Assembly (NCBI GenBank): GCA_021397835.1 | Contig: JAJFZO010000566.1 | Location: 7,006,001-7,070,000, forward strand | Direction of reading: 5' to 3' | Length of the DNA: 64,000 nucleotides | Source: Moringa oleifera | Taxonomy: Eukaryota > Streptophyta > Magnoliopsida > Brassicales > Moringaceae | Shown here: positions 57,850 through 64,000 of the stretch, one piece after another | Position numbering within the stretch: position 1 is the first letter of the stretch | Layout of the letters: every line of letters starts with the position of its first letter | Made by a program: the position numbers and the translations under genes | The notes under the pieces: model-generated | Seen by the model: only the letters and a program-made list of their open reading frames with translations | What the model was told of the DNA's origin: nothing | Database searches by the model: none

Positions 57850-60800
57850 TATTGTACATGCATAGCCTATTCACCACGTACTTCATCAATTTCTTCATTG
57901 CTATATGTATCCTCACCATTGAACTTTAAGATTAAAATACCAAAAAAGACAACATAATCGGTTTGACATTATTTATAAATATAAAACATTTAATATGTAA
58001 GTAAAATAAATAATATGACCTTCTCACAAAAAATTTTTGGATCTTCAATTATTTCATTCGTAAATTGAAGCACAAAATCGCCACATTCTATACCACATCT
58101 TTGAATCGATGCCTATACATATAGAAATATAATCATTAACACATATTATTTTTAATATTATTAATAATGAAACAACAAAATGAACTCACTTGAATTCGTT
58201 GCCATATAATATTTGATCTCAAACGAAACATTTGAAAACCCCTGTATCATTAATCAATAAACATTTGAAAACATGTAGTATTTAGAATTACTAATAAAAC
58301 TAGTAAACAAAAGACATAAAGTAAAACTTGTACTAACATGGTGATAATTTTTTTAAGATGAGGTCTTAATTCAAGACCCAAATAATCCAAATGATACCCT
58401 ATTCGTGGTGCCATATCAACAACTACAAATTCGCAACGAAATCTATTCGTAATAAGAAAAACAAAAAATGATAAATAGCCAAATGAGATATATCTTGGTA
58501 AAGCAATTAAGATAGAAATTTCTTACCTTGGATGGTAAGGTATAAAAAGAATTTGGTTTGAATGCGCTTTTCTAACCGCTCAGCAATATGTCGTGCTTTA
58601 TCTTTTGACCTACTTTCATTGTTTAGTCCACTAGAGAGTGAGACAATCACAGGATTGATGAAGCCAAATTGTTTTAACTTTTTTATATCCTTCGAATTGG
58701 CATGTAGTTATCTAAAAGTAAATAAATTGAAAGTTAAATCATACAAACATAAATATTAAAATAAACTGATATTGAAATTTTGTCTTACCTAATATACAAA
58801 CAAATGCTAGTTCCTCCAAGTTCTTTTTTATCAATCATGATAAAGCAATCTTTTGAGCTAAAATAGCACTAAAATGGACAGCAAAAAACATCATCCTCAA
58901 ATCTTACTCTAGCTTCATTTCGCCTATTAATCATCAATGGCTAAGCTGCTTTTACGAGCTGCTCTAGAGCTTGCTCAAAAATAGATCCCACTTTTTTATT
59001 GATTTCCTTTTCCTTTGTCTCTAAACATGTGACAATAATAAATTTTAAAAGTTAAATAATTTTAACATAAAAAGAAACAAAGATAATATACCACAACTAA
59101 AATTGTCTCATACCTCTTTAACAATATGAGTAGAAACCAAGTCTTTAGACCAACTTACATGATGAATCAATGCATCTTTAACAAATATAAGATATTCATC
59201 CTCCTTTTCAATAGATAGTTGAGCATCTTGACTGAATATTTGATAAAAAAAACCATAAAATTGGCACAAGAACCATCAATAATAGTGCCCATTGCAACAA
59301 CAGTTTCTAGTGTACCCACTGCTAATTTACACACAACACCCTATTCATAAAAAAATGACATTATTAATTATAATTAATAGTAAAAACAATGTCTATAGCA
59401 TTAAATAAATAAGTAAATACCTTCATCTTTAAATCTTTATCAGAAACATCGCAATAATCCTTCATAGGCATTGGTGAATTGAGTTTTTGTATCTTATTGG
59501 AGCTATGACCTTCAAGTTATACAACATGTGAATGTGTATCTGTGCTTTCTTAAGTCAATAACCATAGTTTCTGCTCTGCCTTAGCCAAGCGAGCTTTTAG
59601 ATATGCTACCTTATTAGGAGTAGAAAAAAAGACCGATGGAGTGATAAGCTTTCCAACTCCTCTAACTCGACCGTTATGCTGATTATTACCAAGAGCTTTG
59701 CTTAAAATATCATCACTGCCTGAGAATGTAATGGTACCAGCTTTTGACTACTCCATTAACTCATCCTATAGTAATCCATGCCAAATTAAGTATGAATTAC
59801 ATAAAAGTTAATTTTTTAGTTTTATAAGCTACTATTCATGACTTGCATGCAATAAAAATAAAATATTGCAACTTAACTTTAAGTGTGTCAAGAAAACAAG
59901 CAGGAAAGAAACAGACAAAATACTTTCTGTTTGGATGTTTTTCGAAATAAGTCAAGAAAAAGTGGCATTCCAGTTGGTTAAACTATACTGCCTTACTGCT
60001 TGAATAATATTTCCTCATTGCCTCATTGTCTTTAAGCTTTGGCAAACAATCTTATAAAGATAAGATTTCTAACATTTGTGTAACATTCATTAAAGAAAAA
60101 AATTACAATTTTTTCAATGGTAGGCATCATTTCTGGTGCATAATTCCTTCTTTATCTTGTCGCGTTAGCTTCCATAATTCACTACGATCAATCTCCTCTT
60201 CTACCTTGAGTTCTGCTTTCTGTAAAGATAGAGTAACAAATTAAAAATTAGAAAGAATATATCTTAAAATTATCACAAAGAATGTAAGAGTAAAAAAGTT
60301 ATCAATTTGTGCTCTAAGGTTGCATATCCACCTCAACTCAATCGATGACGATATTCACTATGTTTTTGTCATTTTTTTTTTTGTTTCTCACTCAATTTCT
60401 ACAATGTTTCATTATAGGTAATGAAGAAATATGAAATATTTATTCTTTAAAAAACATATTACAACATAAATATACTTTAAAAACCTGTAAAAGTCGTGAT
60501 TTAATGAACCTCTCCCAATTATTTTATGAAATCAAACTGTAGATCGAAGGTGGTCTCGCTATAACATCAAGATTGTCGGCAAAAAGAATTACACATTTTA
60601 TTGTTAGGATATTCTTGAATGTTCTAAATTTCGTTGCCAATTAATTGTAAGATAGACTTTTTCTTGTGATGATCAATTTCAAATGCATCCTATAAATGAA
60701 ATTTGATAAGTCACTATGCTAATAAAAAAGTATAATTAAATATTTAGGGTGAAATTGTTAAATCTGAACATATTCCCACATTTGTTCTTTCAAATGATTA

Positions 60801-61015
60801 GGAACTTTTTACTAGTCACTATAAGTTATAGGTACCATGGTACGTGCAAGAACTCTAAGAGTAGACATAAGGGATTTAGCTTCAGCACCACAGGGTATAC
60901 CTTCTGAATTGAACTGTACCACCTTCTTTGAACCCCAAATTTTTTTGGTTCAATAATTTTATTGGTCCTCTAGATTTTGTAGGCGAATTTGATAACTTCT
61001 TAGTCATATCTACGA
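57850..61015 (-). pseudogene. TNPA-like (Transposase_24 type) gene of CACTA I, multi-exon, broken
   Basis: Starts near 61015 with MTKKLSNSPTKSRGPIKLL and continues to VPITYSD and KVPNHLKEQMWEYV near 60770, a decayed form of the 'YTDWRKVP..LK..IW' signature at the start of plant Ptta/En-Spm proteins. A middle exon near 60190-60120 has ELWKLTRQDKEG. A later exon, 59760-59570, has NNQHNGRVRGVGKLITPSVF, the 'GRVRGVGGFVTP' signature. Further exons toward 57850 are harder to follow. AT-rich introns separate them. Stops occur in several exons. Role in the family: binds subterminal repeats to assist TNP2. Sequence 56990-57850 is AT-rich 3' non-coding. Confidence 0.78.
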
Positions 61016-61139
61016 TCCTACAAACATAAAATATAATCCAAATAAATAGTTAGAGCATAATTCATTATATGATATAGTTTTTGCAATAAAAAACACTGTC
61101 ATAAAAGAAAAAAGAAAACAATCAAACATTTTTACCTTG

Positions 61140-61810
61140 AGTTAAAAAGTTTACTTGTAAGCTTCATTAATCCAAGTTTCATCACAATCGAGTCATATAT
61201 AGTTAACATCATCCTCATTGATTTCATCATTTATACCAACTTCAAGTATGTCGTCAATAATGGAATCATATTCTTCTATGTTGTCCATATCATTATTTAT
61301 CTTATTATATTTATAGTCTTTTTGTGGAGTAGAGCAAACAATGGACCATCTTAGATTTAGGTGGTCCGAAATGTAAAAGACCTGTTTAGCTTATGAAGCT
61401 AAAATGAAATAATCAGATTTATGGCCATGTTATTTAAGATCAATTAATATGTGACCAACATCATCTAATTTAATCCCACCATTATTTTCAACCCAATCAC
61501 ACTTGAACAATGTTGTTTGAAACATGTCATAATCGAGATCCCATATTTCCTTGATAACACCATAAAATGACAATTGTTCAATTACTGGATTCTTGTCCTT
61601 ACCACTTGAAATTTGCATTGTTGTTGGAACTACAGTGACAGTACTATTTTATATGACTCGACTATTATCATGTTCCCATGTATGGAAGCGATAACCATTC
61701 ACATGATATCCAGGATATTTTATAACTTTAGGACGAGGTCCATGTGCTACCCATTTCACCAAAAAGGAAGGTTGATTTTGCCTTTGTATTTCTGATGCAA
61801 CCTATTGACA
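61140..61810 (-). pseudogene. TNP2 C-terminal exon with DUF4216 (CACTA I)
   Basis: Reads VKWVAHGPRPKVIKYPGYHV then NGYRFHTWEH at about 61760-61670; NSTVTVVPTTMQISSGKDKN; the core frame 61618-61430 with QLSFYGVIKEIWDLDYDMFQ and TLFKCDWVENNGGIKLDDVG; then FILAS, AKQVFYISDHLNLRWSIV and STPQKDY near 61310. This is the DUF4216 module that ends plant TNP2 proteins. At least three in-frame stops are present, one at the AS.AKQ position where Q (CAA) is expected. An acidic tail (DDILEVGINDEINEDDV) follows. Confidence 0.85.
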
Positions 61811-62143
61811 AAAATTTGATCGAATAGATTTTAGTATTAAATAAATAGAGACATATGGTCATGTTAAAACTAGTAAGTACCTTTTTTTGAAACTAAGAAA
61901 TAAAGTTCTGAGTATGCTCATCTTGTAACCATTTGGATTGTTTTGATTGATGGGGATACTGTAATTTCATATAGTTGATATGCTTAGTGTTAACTGAAAT
62001 AAGGTTAAGCTCATCTAATAAATGCATATATGTATGAAGTATATGTTTTATAATCAAAATGCGCATAGATTAAGAAGATACATACTTAACATATGGTTGG
62101 ACGAATTCAGTAATACATAAAGATATGATTGCTCTAAGTCTTG

Positions 62144-64000
62144 TCAATCAACAGTAACAATGTGACCACTAGGTAAGGGCTTTCTAACTTGGATGTCATC
62201 TTCTTTTCCACATGGGATACCAAGTGGATGCATGTTAAAGTAATAACCTTCACAAAATTCAAGTGCTTCTTCTGCAATGTAGCTTTCAACAATACATCCT
62301 TTAGGACGATTACGGTTATGAACATATCCTTTCAAAGTTTTCATGAACCGTTCAAATGGATACATCCATCTAAGGTATATCAGTCCATATAATCTCACTT
62401 CTTTAACAAGGTGCACTGTTAAATGCACCATTATATTGAAAAAAGAAGGTGGAAAGTATTTTTCAAATAAGCAAAGACTTACCACCAAATCTTGCTGCAG
62501 TTTGCCTAGTTTTGAAACATCCGGAACCTTACTACACAAAGCATTAAGGAAGAAGCAAAATCTCATGATTGCATATCTAACATGTTGTGGTAAAATTAAG
62601 CGAATAGCCAATGGCAGAAGTTGTTGCATAAGAGTATGACAATCATGAGACTTAAGACCTTGAATTTTAATATCTGTCATTGACACAAGATTTTTGAAAT
62701 TTTAAGAATACTTATCTAGAACTTTTATGTTTGATAATGTCTCGCAAAACATCCTTCTCTCTGATTTGCTTAGAATGTAGCAAACAACTGATAAATAAGT
62801 ACGACCATTTACAACCTTTGGAGCTAAGTCTTTCTTTAAGCCAATTTCTGCAAGGTCTAGTCGAGTGTTGATCCCATCTTTAGATTTTCCAGGAATATTA
62901 AGTAAAGTTCCATAGATGCTTTTGCAAACATTTTTTTCAATATGCATTACATCCAAAAGGTGCCAAACATGTAAATGTTTCCAATATTCAAGGTCGAAAA
63001 AGTATAATTTCTTCTTGAAGCATGTTTGAATATTGTCATTTAATCTTTTATCACGTGTCATTTTCCTCTTAATAACTGTTTTTTTACCCCATACATTAGT
63101 AATAGAACTTATTTTCTATAGTATTTCTTTTTCACTTAGTGTACAAGGAAGTGAACTGGTTTCATGTTCTCCATTGAATGCTTTCTTTTGCTTTCTAAAT
63201 GGGTGATTTTTTGGAAGAAATTGTCTCTGACCCATATATATGTTATTCTTACCATGTTGTAATCTACAAGTATAAATGCTTTCACCACATATTGGACAAG
63301 CATAATATACCTTAACTGAACAACCAGAAACATTCCCATAGTGAGGAAAATCGTTAATTGTCCATAATAAAACAACTCGTAACGTAAACAACTTTTTTTG
63401 GTAAGAATCATAGACTTCTACATAAACCTTCCATAGAAGCTTCCAATCATCAATCAATGGAGCAAAATATACATCAATGTCATTACTTGGTTAGCGAGGT
63501 CCTGATATAAACAAGGATAACATCATGAATTTTCGTTTCATGCATAACTAAGGTGGTAGACTATATGTTATCATTATCATTGGCCAACAACTATACGCAG
63601 TGCTAGGAAAACAATATGGATTTATTCCATCAGCAGAAATAGCCAATTGAAGATTTTTGTGTTCGGATGCAAAATTTGGCCACTTAAAGTCTATTAATTT
63701 CCAAGCAGGTGAATCGGCAGGATGTCTTAGTTTCCCATCTACTTCCTTTTTGTTAGCATGCCAAGTTTAATGTTGTGCAATTTGTGATGACTGAAACATT
63801 CACTTGAACCGTAGAATATGAGGAAAGTACCACAATACCTTAGTAGGAATCCCTTTTGTTTGGTTTTTTACCTTACCATTTTCTTTCCATCTCGATAGTC
63901 CACAAGTAGGACAAGATGATAAATGCTTATACTCGTTTCTATAGAGTATACAATCATTCGAGCAAGCATGTATTTTCTCGTAATGTAAACCCAACGCGTT
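62144..64000 (-). pseudogene. TNP2 transposase of CACTA I (Transposase_21 and DUF4218 parts), start outside window
   Basis: One reading frame from the window edge to 62144, interrupted only by stops. 63994-63800: zinc-binding part, HACSNDCILYRNEYK and SSCPTCGLSRW, then KVLWYFPHILRFK. 63720-63460: KLRHPADSPAWKLIDFKWP, then ISADGINPY, then LCMKRKFMMLSLFISGP. 63457-63116: LIDDWKLLW-type and YACPICGESIYTCRLQHG. 63061-62702: LDVMHIEKNVCKSIYGTLLN and RLDLAEIGLKKDLAP. 62686-62144: DUF4218 with GLKSHDCHTLMQQLLPLAIR, YFPPSFFNIMVHLTVHLV and YPFERFMKTLKGYVHNRNRP. Stops include R to stop (CGA to TGA) after RFK, W to stop before LCMKR, and Q to stop in GPR.PSND. The family cuts and pastes CACTA ends. The lack of frameshifts suggests decay by deamination more than by indels. 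Confidence 0.93.

Larger units (their letters stand above)
56668..64000 (-). mobile_element. CACTA element I, 3' part (continues past window end)
   Basis: The left terminus at 56668 reads CGCCACAAGAAAACA, a decayed form of the plant CACTACAAGAAAACA end. Subterminal repeats (56690-56960), a TNPA-like gene (57850-61015) and TNP2 (61300-64000) follow in the usual En/Spm order, both genes on minus. The 5' end lies beyond 64000, so the partner terminus and the 3-bp target duplication cannot be checked. Stops in both genes make it nonautonomous. Confidence 0.88.

Noticed and set aside
58562..58759. Plus-strand 65-codon frame
   Set aside because: Lies antisense within the TNPA-like gene of CACTA I; no family match.

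Overview
The window looks like decayed heterochromatin from a flowering-plant nuclear genome. The evidence is two lineages of Ty3/gypsy elements with plant-type primer sites, CACTA (En/Spm) elements with plant TNP2 and TNPA-like proteins, degenerate TTTAGGG-type repeats, and a broken plant 5.8S-ITS2-25S rRNA segment. The species cannot be fixed by eye. I see no intact host gene. Nearly every open frame of 60 to 150 codons is a shadow of a repeat or a short surviving piece of a broken transposon protein. Many stop codons fit C-to-T or G-to-A decay (CGA to TGA, CAA to TAA, TGG to TAG), as expected in long-methylated DNA.

Layout. 1-2296: a T-rich tract followed by degenerate telomere-like repeat. 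2297-5197: AT-rich DNA holding the exons of a dead AMSH-type (STAMBP-like JAMM) deubiquitinase gene. 5198-7128: an LTR scrap, a ~295-bp repeat family and a flank shared with 36.2 kb. 7129-13262: gypsy element A, nearly full length, minus strand. 13741-16115: pol of a second gypsy lineage. 16115-17548: rDNA pseudogene (5.8S, ITS2, 25S with internal deletions), plus strand. 17716-18660: ~180-bp tandem repeats directly downstream of the 25S end. 18651-22908: gypsy element B. 23331-30300: ~295-bp arrays flanking a recent 1.69-kb tandem duplication that carries the ~180-bp repeat inverted. 30300-34204: the 5' part of a CACTA element (TNP2 N-terminus, AT-rich spacer, GC-rich minisatellite, terminal repeats). 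34205-35872: a gypsy gag/protease piece with an internal duplication. 36470-41892: gypsy element C, whose 5' LTR is cut by a second telomere-like block (41893-43400). 43400-46860: A-rich then T-rich arms of an inverted AT-rich repeat. 46861-51741: AT-rich DNA with a few unassigned exon-like stretches and a diverged copy of 2.4-3.06 kb. 51742-53740: the 3' part of a CACTA element. 53741-56667: second copy of the T-rich plus telomere-like block. 56668-64000: the 3' two thirds or so of a third CACTA element, with TNPA-like and TNP2 genes on the minus strand, running off the window.

The parts do not form a pathway. What links them is history: repeated insertion, block duplication and illegitimate joining among retrotransposons, rDNA, telomere-like DNA and satellites. 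The most unusual items are the rDNA pseudogene fused to a retrotransposon, the satellite that begins at its 3' end and recurs elsewhere, the AMSH-like pseudogene, and the GC-rich minisatellite inside a CACTA 5' end.
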